This document shows positions 27,476 to 37,248 of a stretch of 64,000 nt of DNA, in pieces. Within the stretch, counting starts at the first letter, position 1. Each line of letters begins with the position of its first letter. The stretch spans positions 1 through 64,000 of the forward strand of contig JAFUAY010000012.1 of NCBI GenBank assembly GCA_017460515.1, read 5' to 3'. Position numbers and translations under genes: made by a program. The DNA comes from Prevotella sp. GTDB taxonomy: Bacteria > Bacteroidota > Bacteroidia > Bacteroidales > Bacteroidaceae. Under the pieces are notes generated by a model, which worked only from the letters and a program-made list of their open reading frames with translations, was not told the DNA's origin and searched no databases.

Positions 27476-28237
27476 ATGCCATTAGAAAATATTATACAGT
27501 CGTTTTCCCCCATCACACTTGCCGAGATGAGCAGTGTGAAGCTGATGAATCGTACGGATACCAAATTCGTTACGACGCTGCCTCAATTGATGGCGTTGTT
27601 GGAGATGGCTCAAGATGACTATTTTGCTCAGGAAATAGACGGACAGCGCAACATGCTGTACGATACGACATACTTCGACACTCGTACGTTCGAAATGTAC
27701 CAAGAGCATCAGACAGGCCATACGAATCGCCAAAAGATTCGTTTCAGGACCTATGTCAGTTCTAATCTTCAGTTCATGGAGATTAAAACGAAAAACAATC
27801 ATGGACGTACCAAGAAGAAGAGAATCGAAGTGGCTGATATGGATCTTCACGATGAATCAAAGCGACAGTTCATAGGTCAGCATCTTCATTTTGATGTTGA
27901 TGACCTGATTCCTCACATGCATAACTATTTTCATCGCATTACCTTGGTAAATCGGGCAAAAACAGAACGACTGACTATTGACACTTCCCTGGAGTTTAAT
28001 AATATTCAGACACATGAACATCGCGAAATGGGCGACTTGGTTATTATTGAACTGAAACGTGACGGACTCATCTTCTCTCCTGTCCTGGAAATGCTCCGCA
28101 AGTTGCATATCCATCCTCATGGATTCAGCAAATACTGTATGGGAGCTGCAATGACGAACGAACATTTATTGATCAATCGTTTTAAGCCAAAGCTGCGTGA
28201 TGTTGAACGAATACTAAAAACAACAAATAAATTATAG
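27476..28237 (+). CDS. VTC-domain polyphosphate polymerase-like protein
   Basis: 253 residues from ATG 27476 (MPLENIIQSFSPI). The chain has the tunnel-fold VTC pattern: MNRTDTKFVTT with Arg/Lys, the TTYFDTRTFEMYQEHQTG strand, the basic NRQKIRFRTYV, FMEIKTKNNHGRTKKKR, LTIDTSLEF, VIIELKRDG and a final KYCMG. Eukaryotic VTC4 makes polyphosphate from ATP with such basic tunnel residues; bacterial homologues occur beside DUF4956 proteins as here. The longer in-frame start at 27395 would precede the promoter. Polyphosphate synthesis is inferred, not shown. Confidence 0.87.
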   Translation: MPLENIIQSFSPITLAEMSSVKLMNRTDTKFVTTLPQLMALLEMAQDDYFAQEIDGQRNMLYDTTYFDTRTFEMYQEHQTGHTNRQKIRFRTYVSSNLQFMEIKTKNNHGRTKKKRIEVADMDLHDESKRQFIGQHLHFDVDDLIPHMHNYFHRITLVNRAKTERLTIDTSLEFNNIQTHEHREMGDLVIIELKRDGLIFSPVLEMLRKLHIHPHGFSKYCMGAAMTNEHLLINRFKPKLRDVERILKTTNKL

Positions 28238-28242
28238 ATATT

Positions 28243-28887
28243 ATGAACATTCTTGAATTGTTTTCTAATGGATTCAGTGAAACACTGATTCGATTTCTCA
28301 TCTGTCTTGTAATAAACTGGGGCATTATTGATCGCTTCTATTATCGCAAGAGCAACAGGCGTGATTTCTACTTCACGTTCGTACTTATGACGGTAGCCAT
28401 CTTCTTCCTTGTTTACTTTATGATGGGAATGGAAAGAGGTAAAGCAACGATGGGTGTAGGCTTAGGTCTGTTTGGTATTTTCAGTATTATGCGCTATCGT
28501 ACTGACACAATGCCTGTTCGCGAGATGACCTATCTCTTCCTTATTGTATGTCTGTCGGTTGTTCATGCAATGGCTGAAGATTTTGGCGATCTGATTGTTG
28601 TTGACATACTGACCATCATTTCCATTTGGATCTGTGAACTAAAGCTGAAGATTGAACATTCCAAACTGATTCAGTATGACCGCATAGAACTGATAAAGCC
28701 TGAGAAACGTGATGAGCTGCTTGCAGACTTGGAATCGCGCACAGGTTTGAAAATAACCAAAATTGATGTAGGAGGCATTGACTTCCTGAAGGATTCCGTT
28801 GTGCTGAAAGTGTATTATGACAACTCTGTTACTACCGATGTTGATAAACAATTCACTGTAAGAAAATCACAATGGAGAGAAGTCTGA
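28243..28887 (+). CDS. DUF4956 membrane protein
   Basis: 214 residues. Four hydrophobic segments in the first 140 residues, with the conserved GVGLGLFGIFSIMRYRTDTMPVREMTYLF segment typical of DUF4956, then a soluble C-terminal domain (LLADLESRTGLKITKIDVGGIDFLKDS). The family is regularly encoded next to VTC-domain proteins, as it is here 5 bp downstream. A role in transport or membrane placement of the product is inferred. Its end overlaps the next gene by 16 bp. Confidence 0.88.
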   Translation: MNILELFSNGFSETLIRFLICLVINWGIIDRFYYRKSNRRDFYFTFVLMTVAIFFLVYFMMGMERGKATMGVGLGLFGIFSIMRYRTDTMPVREMTYLFLIVCLSVVHAMAEDFGDLIVVDILTIISIWICELKLKIEHSKLIQYDRIELIKPEKRDELLADLESRTGLKITKIDVGGIDFLKDSVVLKVYYDNSVTTDVDKQFTVRKSQWREV

Positions 28888-29618
28888 TTGCAACATTAAT
28901 GTTATTGCTTTTCCATTGGCTTCCCGTTTTGGGTCAGGAAACCGATTTTGGTATGTGGTACGAGTTGGGAGCTGAGAAGAAGTTGTCGAGAAAATGGAAT
29001 GTCAGTGCTGAAGCCGAACTTCGGACACGCAATAACACACGTACTATGGATCGTTGGAGTGTAGGTGTTTCAGCAGAATATAAGATCGTAAAAGGTCTGA
29101 AGCTGTCAGCTGGATATACTTTTCTCAATGATAACAATATAGAAGAATTTGACCTAAAGAAAGATGGTCTGCGTCCGAACAAATGGACACCAAGTTACTG
29201 GGGTGTACGCCACCGCTTCCATGTCAGCATGTCTGGCAGTATCAATTGGCAGCGTTTTACCTTTGGATTACGTGAACGCTGGCAGTACACCTATCGTCCT
29301 GAAACCAGTAACAAGAAATATGACTTTGACGAAGAAGCCTGGACGTCAGTTACAGGAAAAGGAAAGAATATGCTTCGTAGCCGTTTCCAGATCAGTTATG
29401 ACATTCCTCACTGGAAATTTGATCCGTTTGTCAATGTAGAATTATTTAATGACAAGTCTGGCATCCAAAAGGTAAGATACCAGGCAGGCATTGACTATCG
29501 CTATCTGAAAAAACATGTATTTGCCCTTACCTATCGTTTCCAAACCGTTGACAATGATGATGATGACTATGACATGAAGAGTCATCTTATCGGACTGAGT
29601 TATAAGTATAAATTCTAA
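28872..29618 (+). CDS. DUF2490-like outer membrane protein
   Basis: 248 residues with signal peptide (MERSLIATLMLLLFHWLPVLGQ). The rest is a series of alternating amphipathic strands (WNVSAEAELRTRNNT ... VKGLKLSAGYTFLNDN ... GLRERWQYTYRP ... YALTYRF), ending in LSYKYKF with a terminal Phe, consistent with a small beta barrel of the DUF2490 type. It overlaps the DUF4956 gene, so it is part of the same operon. Role unknown. Confidence 0.8.
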   Translation: MERSLIATLMLLLFHWLPVLGQETDFGMWYELGAEKKLSRKWNVSAEAELRTRNNTRTMDRWSVGVSAEYKIVKGLKLSAGYTFLNDNNIEEFDLKKDGLRPNKWTPSYWGVRHRFHVSMSGSINWQRFTFGLRERWQYTYRPETSNKKYDFDEEAWTSVTGKGKNMLRSRFQISYDIPHWKFDPFVNVELFNDKSGIQKVRYQAGIDYRYLKKHVFALTYRFQTVDNDDDDYDMKSHLIGLSYKYKF

Positions 29619-29629
29619 ACTGACAATCC

Positions 29630-30778
29630 ATGATGAAAAAAATAGTTCTATATCTTACAGCCAGTCTTTTTGCATTGTCATCCTGTACCAATGATGACAA
29701 GTATTCATGGGATGAAGACTTTGCCGACCTTACGGCATCAGACACTATTACTGTGAATATTTCATACAATGGTTCAAGTGTCTCAGTCAGTGGTGACACA
29801 CAGGGATTCGTCAGTTGCGACGGAGCATCCGTTACTGTGAAATCTGCTACCAATAAGTTCCTGCAACTAGTATTAAGTGGAACTACTTCCAATGGCTCAT
29901 TGCTGGTATACAGTTGGAAAAAGTTTGGTATCGTACTCAATGGGATCAGTTTGACTAATCCTATTGGTCCTGCCATCAATAACCAATGTGGCAAATCACT
30001 TATCGTGAAGCTCGCTGACGGAACAGTCAACACTTTGTCTGATGGATCTGCCTATGGTGCTGCCCCCCTCTCCCTAACAGGCGACACCATCGACCAAAAA
30101 GGCACTCTCTTCAGTGAGGGACAGATTTTCATTCAAGGTAGCGGGGCCTTGACAATCAACGGAAATGCGAAGAATGGTATTGCCAGCGATGACTATGTTG
30201 TTATGGAAAGCGGTACTGTTAACGTCAACGTTGCATCAACAGGCTCGAACGGCATCAAAGTGAAGGACGGATTCTCCATTTCAGGCGGAACACTATCTAT
30301 TGACGTGAAGGCAGATGGTGCCCGAGGTATCAGGAGTAGTTCGTTTACCCGGATAAATGGTGGTACCACTACTATCAACACCTTTGGCGACTGCCTGATT
30401 GAAACAATTGATGGTGTTAACGATACTACCTCTTGCGCTGGCATAAAGAGCGACAGTCTTTTCACGATGACTGCAGGATTGCTGACAATAACGAGCTCTG
30501 GTGATGGTGGTAAAGGTCTCAACAGCGATCAGAATATTGAACAAAGTGGAGGCACTCTGACAGTAACCACAACAGGCAGCAACAACTACGGTAAGCCCAA
30601 AGCTGTGAAGAGCGAAACAGGCATTATCCTAAGTGGTGGCTCGTTTAAAGCCAAGACCAACAAGAGTTGGGCTTGCGATAATGGTGTTGACACTGAGAAT
30701 CCGCAAGAACGGGTTACCATCATTGGCACCCCTTCACAGGCATCATTCTACAAGCGCGAAGTGACAGTCGTTTTCTAA
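29630..30778 (+). CDS. Carbohydrate-binding (Cthe_2159-like) lipoprotein
   Basis: 382 residues. A lipoprotein signal (MKKIVLYLTASLFALSSC) is followed by a right-handed repeat-rich domain: ISYNGSSVSVSG, GIVLNGISLTNPIGPAINNQCGKSLIVKL, DDYVVMESGTVNVNVASTGSNGI, GFSISGGTLSIDVKADGARGI and SGGTLTVTTTGSNNYGKPKA. This pattern, with regular SGGTL turns, matches the Cthe_2159 family, whose founder binds acidic polysaccharide and calcium. Such proteins are often found with VTC and DUF4956. It ends 4 bp into the opposing MBL gene. Confidence 0.83.
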   Translation: MMKKIVLYLTASLFALSSCTNDDKYSWDEDFADLTASDTITVNISYNGSSVSVSGDTQGFVSCDGASVTVKSATNKFLQLVLSGTTSNGSLLVYSWKKFGIVLNGISLTNPIGPAINNQCGKSLIVKLADGTVNTLSDGSAYGAAPLSLTGDTIDQKGTLFSEGQIFIQGSGALTINGNAKNGIASDDYVVMESGTVNVNVASTGSNGIKVKDGFSISGGTLSIDVKADGARGIRSSSFTRINGGTTTINTFGDCLIETIDGVNDTTSCAGIKSDSLFTMTAGLLTITSSGDGGKGLNSDQNIEQSGGTLTVTTTGSNNYGKPKAVKSETGIILSGGSFKAKTNKSWACDNGVDTENPQERVTIIGTPSQASFYKREVTVVF

Positions 30779-31623
30779 ATCTCGTCGTCGAAGAGATTGC
30801 CCTCTACGACTGTCGATTTCTTATTCAAACCATAGATTCCTGTTGGTTTCGTACGTTTCAGTACTTCCAACAGGATATCTTTTCCTGCTATAATACCATA
30901 TGATCGAAGGATAGATTCTACCGTCTTTCTGGCCAGTTCCGGATGATTATTCTCTTCTGACAAATGACAAAGCCATACATGACGTAGCTGTTCGCCCATA
31001 TATTTGGCTATCGCTTCGCCACATCCCGTATTGCTCAGATGACCATTCTGACTCATGATACGTTGTTTCAGATATTCAGGATAGGGTCCCTGCTTCAGCA
31101 TCTCAATATCATGATTGGCCTCAATAACCAGATAGTTTGCCTGCGTGATATACTGGCCCATCTCGTCTGAAATACATCCTGCATCGGTGATGACACAGAA
31201 CTTCACGTCTTCCACTTCAATCAGATACCCCACATTGTCACTGCTGTCATGCGGAACATTGAAAGGTGTCACGAGAAAATCACCAACCTGAATGGTCGCA
31301 TCCTTTTCCAGATAACGACGCAAATCAGCACTCACTTTCTTGGTTACGCAATAGTTACGATCAATGCCCTGATGAACTTTCCTTGTGGCATAGACGGGAA
31401 GATGAAGATCGTGGCTAATGCTGCCAACCGACTTGATATGATCAGCATGATCATGCGTGATGAGCACATGATGTATCAGCGTCTGTGACAATCCGTAGTC
31501 ACGAAAAGCTTTCTTCAGTCCCCTGATTCCCACACCTATATCAATAAGTAGTCCGTCACGTTCTGTGCAGAGATAATAGCAGTTTCCACTACTTCCGCTG
31601 CCAAATGAAATGAATTTCACCAT
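30775..31623 (-). CDS. MBL-fold hydrolase, YycJ/WalJ-like
   Basis: 282 residues. Metallo-beta-lactamase fold: FGSGSSGNCYYL at the start, zinc motif THDHADHIK (about residue 55), PHDSSDNVGYLIE, the ITDAGCIS Asp, and a final LCHLSEENNHPE. The arrangement fits the YycJ/WalJ subgroup of putative exonucleases. A catalytic role in nucleic acid metabolism is known for relatives only. It lies 21 bp downstream of queC and is probably cotranscribed. Confidence 0.87.
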   Translation of the reverse strand: MVKFISFGSGSSGNCYYLCTERDGLLIDIGVGIRGLKKAFRDYGLSQTLIHHVLITHDHADHIKSVGSISHDLHLPVYATRKVHQGIDRNYCVTKKVSADLRRYLEKDATIQVGDFLVTPFNVPHDSSDNVGYLIEVEDVKFCVITDAGCISDEMGQYITQANYLVIEANHDIEMLKQGPYPEYLKQRIMSQNGHLSNTGCGEAIAKYMGEQLRHVWLCHLSEENNHPELARKTVESILRSYGIIAGKDILLEVLKRTKPTGIYGLNKKSTVVEGNLFDDEI

Positions 31624-31644
31624 CTGTTTTCAGTTATTAACGAA

Positions 31645-32298
31645 CTACGATTCATACTCCGTCAGATCCTTGATGCCTGCCTCAGCTAACGCTTCCTTGC
31701 GCTCTATACAGGTTCCGCAACGTCCGCAATGGATATCACCACCTTTATAACAACTCCAGGTCAGCGAATAGTCGATGCCTAATTCCTTGCCTCTTCTGGC
31801 AATGTCGGCCTTGCTCAGATTCGTATATGGAGAAATCAAAGTGACTCCCACATAGGTTCCTGTACGGGCTGCCTCACTGAATGCGTTGACAAACTCTGGT
31901 CGACAGTCGGGATAAATCGTATGATCACCACCATGATTGGCCATCATCACGTGTTTCAGTCCTGCAGATTCAGCCATTCCCACCGCAATGGAAAGCATGA
32001 TTCCATTACGGAACGGTACCACCGTTGACTGCATGTTCTCGTCAGCATAATGCCCTTCGGGAATGGCATCACTTCCTTCTAAGAGTGAACTCTTGAAATG
32101 TTGGGCCATAAACGAGAGGGGAATCACCACATGGCGAATGCCTAAGCGTTCACAATGCAGACGAGCAAAGGGAATCTCTCGTTCGTTATGATTACTGCCA
32201 TAGTCGAACGAAACGGCTACAGCTATCTTGTCCTTATAGTCATAGAGCAGCGTAACGGAATCCATTCCTCCGCTCAATATCAGTATGCTATCCTTCAT
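31645..32298 (-). CDS. queC: 7-cyano-7-deazaguanine synthase
   Basis: 217 residues. It converts carboxydeazaguanine to preQ0 for queuosine-type tRNA modification, using ATP and ammonia. The P-loop-like motif SGGMDSVTLLYDY opens the protein, VPFRNGIMLSIA and NHGGDHTIYPDCRPEF are family segments, and four zinc cysteines appear in SCYKGGDIHCGRCGTCIERK. No queD, queE or queF is present nearby. Confidence 0.95.
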   Translation of the reverse strand: MKDSILILSGGMDSVTLLYDYKDKIAVAVSFDYGSNHNEREIPFARLHCERLGIRHVVIPLSFMAQHFKSSLLEGSDAIPEGHYADENMQSTVVPFRNGIMLSIAVGMAESAGLKHVMMANHGGDHTIYPDCRPEFVNAFSEAARTGTYVGVTLISPYTNLSKADIARRGKELGIDYSLTWSCYKGGDIHCGRCGTCIERKEALAEAGIKDLTEYES

Positions 32299-32319
32299 AT
32301 TCTTTTTCCTGTAGACAGA

Positions 32320-33375
32320 TTAATTCATCAGAATCTGGATGATGCGTTCAGCTGCACGTCCGTCCCAGCGTTCAGGGAGCGAGCCTTTTTTCCATTGTCC
32401 GTTCACCATATCTTTGACTGATGCTGCCAACTTCTCAACATCACCCCCCACAAGGACATTCGTGCCCAGCGAGATAGTCTCCTGGTGTTCTGTATAACTA
32501 TTGAGGGTAATGCATGGAACAACATTAAATGTTGCCTCTTCAGCCACATTTCCACTATCGGTAATGATACCCTTTGCATGGGCGGTAAGCCATCCGAACT
32601 GCAGATACGGCAGAGGCTCAACGATGCGAATTGATGAGTTGAGTCGACTTACTGTCTCACTTGCCTGGAGGCGAAGCGGAGCAATTACTGGAGTATTGCC
32701 AGCATTCTGAACGATGGTGTCAAGTACAGCCTTCAGATGAGCCTCATCAGCAAGTAGTGCTTTCCTGTTCAGGGTAAGCACGATATACTGTCCTTCCTCA
32801 ACATCGAAAGAAGGCTTCACGAAGCGATTGCGATTGGAGCGCAACGTGTCCATGAGAATATTTCCAACCATAAAGGTTTGAGAATTCTCACCTTGCTCTC
32901 GTGTGGCTATGCTGTTACTCTTCACACCTGCTGTAAACAGATAATCAGACAGAGCGTCAATCACCAGACGATTGATTTCTTTTGGCATGTGGATATCGAA
33001 AGAACGAGTACCTGCAACCAGGTGGGCCAACTTCAAGGCCCGCTTCTTGGTAACAATGGCAGTGGCCATCGTTGAGGCCAGGTCGTCTACAACAATCACG
33101 ACGTCAGTTGGATGGGTGTCTAAATACCTATCGAACTCAGCCATTACCTTACTGGTAATCTCGTTCAGACTTGTGCTATCGACTCCCAAAAAAGTGGTGG
33201 GACGGGGCATCTGCAAATCTTCGAAAAGAGAATCTTCGAGCGTCGGATCGTCTTCTCTACCTGCATACACCAATTCATACGATGCTTCGTCAACTCCTTC
33301 AATAGCCTTGATCAGAGGAGCTACCTTGATGAAGTTGGGACGAGCACCAGCAACAATACAGATTTTTTTGTTCAT
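32320..33375 (-). CDS. wecB: UDP-GlcNAc 2-epimerase (WecB)-like protein with altered active site
   Basis: 351 residues with the two-domain GT-B fold layout of non-hydrolysing epimerases (GARPNFIKVAPLIKAI ... NRLVIDALSDYLF ... GIITDSGNVAEEATF ... TEHQETISLGTNVLVG). Several usual catalytic positions differ: HVEAGLR is HLVAGTR (Val120 for Glu) and THRREN is LNRKAL (Asn203 for His), while Asp98 and Glu133 (PKEINR) are kept. In the known enzyme those residues drive epimerisation, so normal activity is doubtful. It may be a pseudoenzyme or act on another UDP sugar. It lies upstream of queC by 21 bp. Confidence 0.78.
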   Translation of the reverse strand: MNKKICIVAGARPNFIKVAPLIKAIEGVDEASYELVYAGREDDPTLEDSLFEDLQMPRPTTFLGVDSTSLNEITSKVMAEFDRYLDTHPTDVVIVVDDLASTMATAIVTKKRALKLAHLVAGTRSFDIHMPKEINRLVIDALSDYLFTAGVKSNSIATREQGENSQTFMVGNILMDTLRSNRNRFVKPSFDVEEGQYIVLTLNRKALLADEAHLKAVLDTIVQNAGNTPVIAPLRLQASETVSRLNSSIRIVEPLPYLQFGWLTAHAKGIITDSGNVAEEATFNVVPCITLNSYTEHQETISLGTNVLVGGDVEKLAASVKDMVNGQWKKGSLPERWDGRAAERIIQILMN

Positions 33376-33428
33376 ATCGTTTTATTTATTATCATTTCTT
33401 CTTAAAAGCGTTTCAGTCGTTCACTCTC

Positions 33429-33545
33429 AGCGTTCCTAGGCTTTGCTATTAGCGTTCTTAGGTTTCACTACCAGCGTTCTTAGGTTTCACTACCAGCGTT
33501 CTTAGGTTTCGCTACCAGCGTTCCTAGGTTTCACTACCAGCGTTC

Positions 33546-33560
<15 letters not shown>
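33429..33560. repeat. 22-bp tandem repeat array B (six units)
   Basis: Six units start at 33429, 33451, 33473, 33495, 33517 and 33539. Consensus AGCGTTCTTAGGTTTCACTA plus CC, with C/T and A/G variants. Decayed copies flank it (33407 and 33561). The array separates the WecB-like gene from the B3/B4 gene, and its last unit runs into the end of the B3/B4 reading frame. Most units carry CTTAGGT, the same core as array A on its minus strand. Confidence 0.92.
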
Positions 33561-36238
<2,678 letters not shown>

Positions 36239-36272
36239 TCAATAATATAAAGAGGTTTTTGCTACTTTTATG

Positions 36273-36280
36273 CAAAGGTA
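36273..36280 (-). promoter_or_regulatory. -7 element of ligA
   Basis: TACCTTTG on the minus strand lies 34 bp before the ligA start and diverges from the DUF4468 promoter. Confidence 0.55.
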
Positions 36281-36324
36281 AGTTTTTTTTGTGAATTTGA
36301 GCTCAGTTTTCTCAAAAAATATTG

Positions 36325-36332
36325 TACCTTTG
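36325..36332 (+). promoter_or_regulatory. -7 element of the DUF4468 gene
   Basis: TACCTTTG followed by CAGC lies 18 bp before the ATG at 36351, so the longer in-frame start at 36291 would precede the transcript. Confidence 0.55.
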
Positions 36333-36350
36333 CAGCTGTTAATTGTAAAA

Positions 36351-36980
36351 ATGAGAAAAAGAACAATGAAACGGATTGTATTAGCAATGATGATGTGTCT
36401 GCCTATGGCAACCATCGCACAAGACAATACTTGGGAACAAACATCAGTGGCAGAGAGCGGAAAGTCAAATCCTGATGCGAAATATCTGGCTGGCGCCGTT
36501 CCCCTTGTCAACGGTAAAGTACTGTTCGAAACGACTATCGAGGCTCCTGGAAAATCAAAGAAGGAAATCTATGATATTCTCCTGGCTGAAATGACGAAAA
36601 TGACCAAGGAGGCCAACCAGTTTGAGCAGAGCCGTATTGTTCTTGCTGACGAAGAAAACAATAAGCAGGTTGTGGCCAGCTATCAGGAGTGGCTCGTGTT
36701 CAAGAACAAGCCTCTCGTGCTGGATCGTACCCGTCTTTTCTATCACCTCATCGCAGAGATTCAGGATGGTAAAGCCACCATCAAAATGACACGTATCTAT
36801 TATCTTTATGATGAAGAACGTCAGCCTACAACCTATCAGGCTGAGGAATGGATTACTGACAAGTACGGCCTGAACAAGAAGATGACAAAGCCTTCACGTG
36901 TTAGTGGAAAGTTTCGTCGCAAAACCATTGACCGTAAGGACTTTATCTTTAACAAGTTCCAGCAGTTGTTGAACAAGTAA
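36351..36980 (+). CDS. DUF4468 domain secreted protein
   Basis: 209 residues from ATG 36351, or 204 from ATG 36366 (MKRIVLAMMMCLPMATIAQD, a good signal peptide). The mature protein (AGAVPLVNGKVLFETTIEAPGKSKKEIYDILLAEM ... IVLADEENNKQVVASYQEWLVF ... YHLIAEIQDGKATIKMTRIYYLYD) matches the DUF4468 beta-rich domain common in Bacteroidota. Function unknown. It is followed closely by a small membrane protein and the porin. Confidence 0.82.
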   Translation: MRKRTMKRIVLAMMMCLPMATIAQDNTWEQTSVAESGKSNPDAKYLAGAVPLVNGKVLFETTIEAPGKSKKEIYDILLAEMTKMTKEANQFEQSRIVLADEENNKQVVASYQEWLVFKNKPLVLDRTRLFYHLIAEIQDGKATIKMTRIYYLYDEERQPTTYQAEEWITDKYGLNKKMTKPSRVSGKFRRKTIDRKDFIFNKFQQLLNK

Positions 36981-36986
36981 AGCATC

Positions 36987-37241
36987 ATGGACAGAGAGCG
37001 TTTTGAAGCAAGTCACGATGAACTTTGGCATAGGTTCCATCGCAAAGACGAGGAGAATCCGTTCGAGAAGAAAGACCGGTATTTCCGCTTCAGACAACTG
37101 CTGAATATCGTTTTCATCCTGATGACCATTGCAGGAATTATTCTGTGGTTCAGGGTATCACGCGATGTAGCCTCCTACGTTCTCATCTGTGGCATCGCTT
37201 TTAAGTTTCTGGAGCTGTCCATGCGTATCATGAAATTGTAA
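36987..37241 (+). CDS. Small membrane protein
   Basis: 84 residues: a charged N-terminus (MDRERFEASHDELWHRFHRK), then two hydrophobic segments (LLNIVFILMTIAGIILWF and VASYVLICGIAFKFLEL). No family recognised. It lies 6 bp after the DUF4468 gene and 7 bp before the porin gene, so it is part of that operon. Confidence 0.75.
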   Translation: MDRERFEASHDELWHRFHRKDEENPFEKKDRYFRFRQLLNIVFILMTIAGIILWFRVSRDVASYVLICGIAFKFLELSMRIMKL

Positions 37242-37248
37242 GAGTTCG

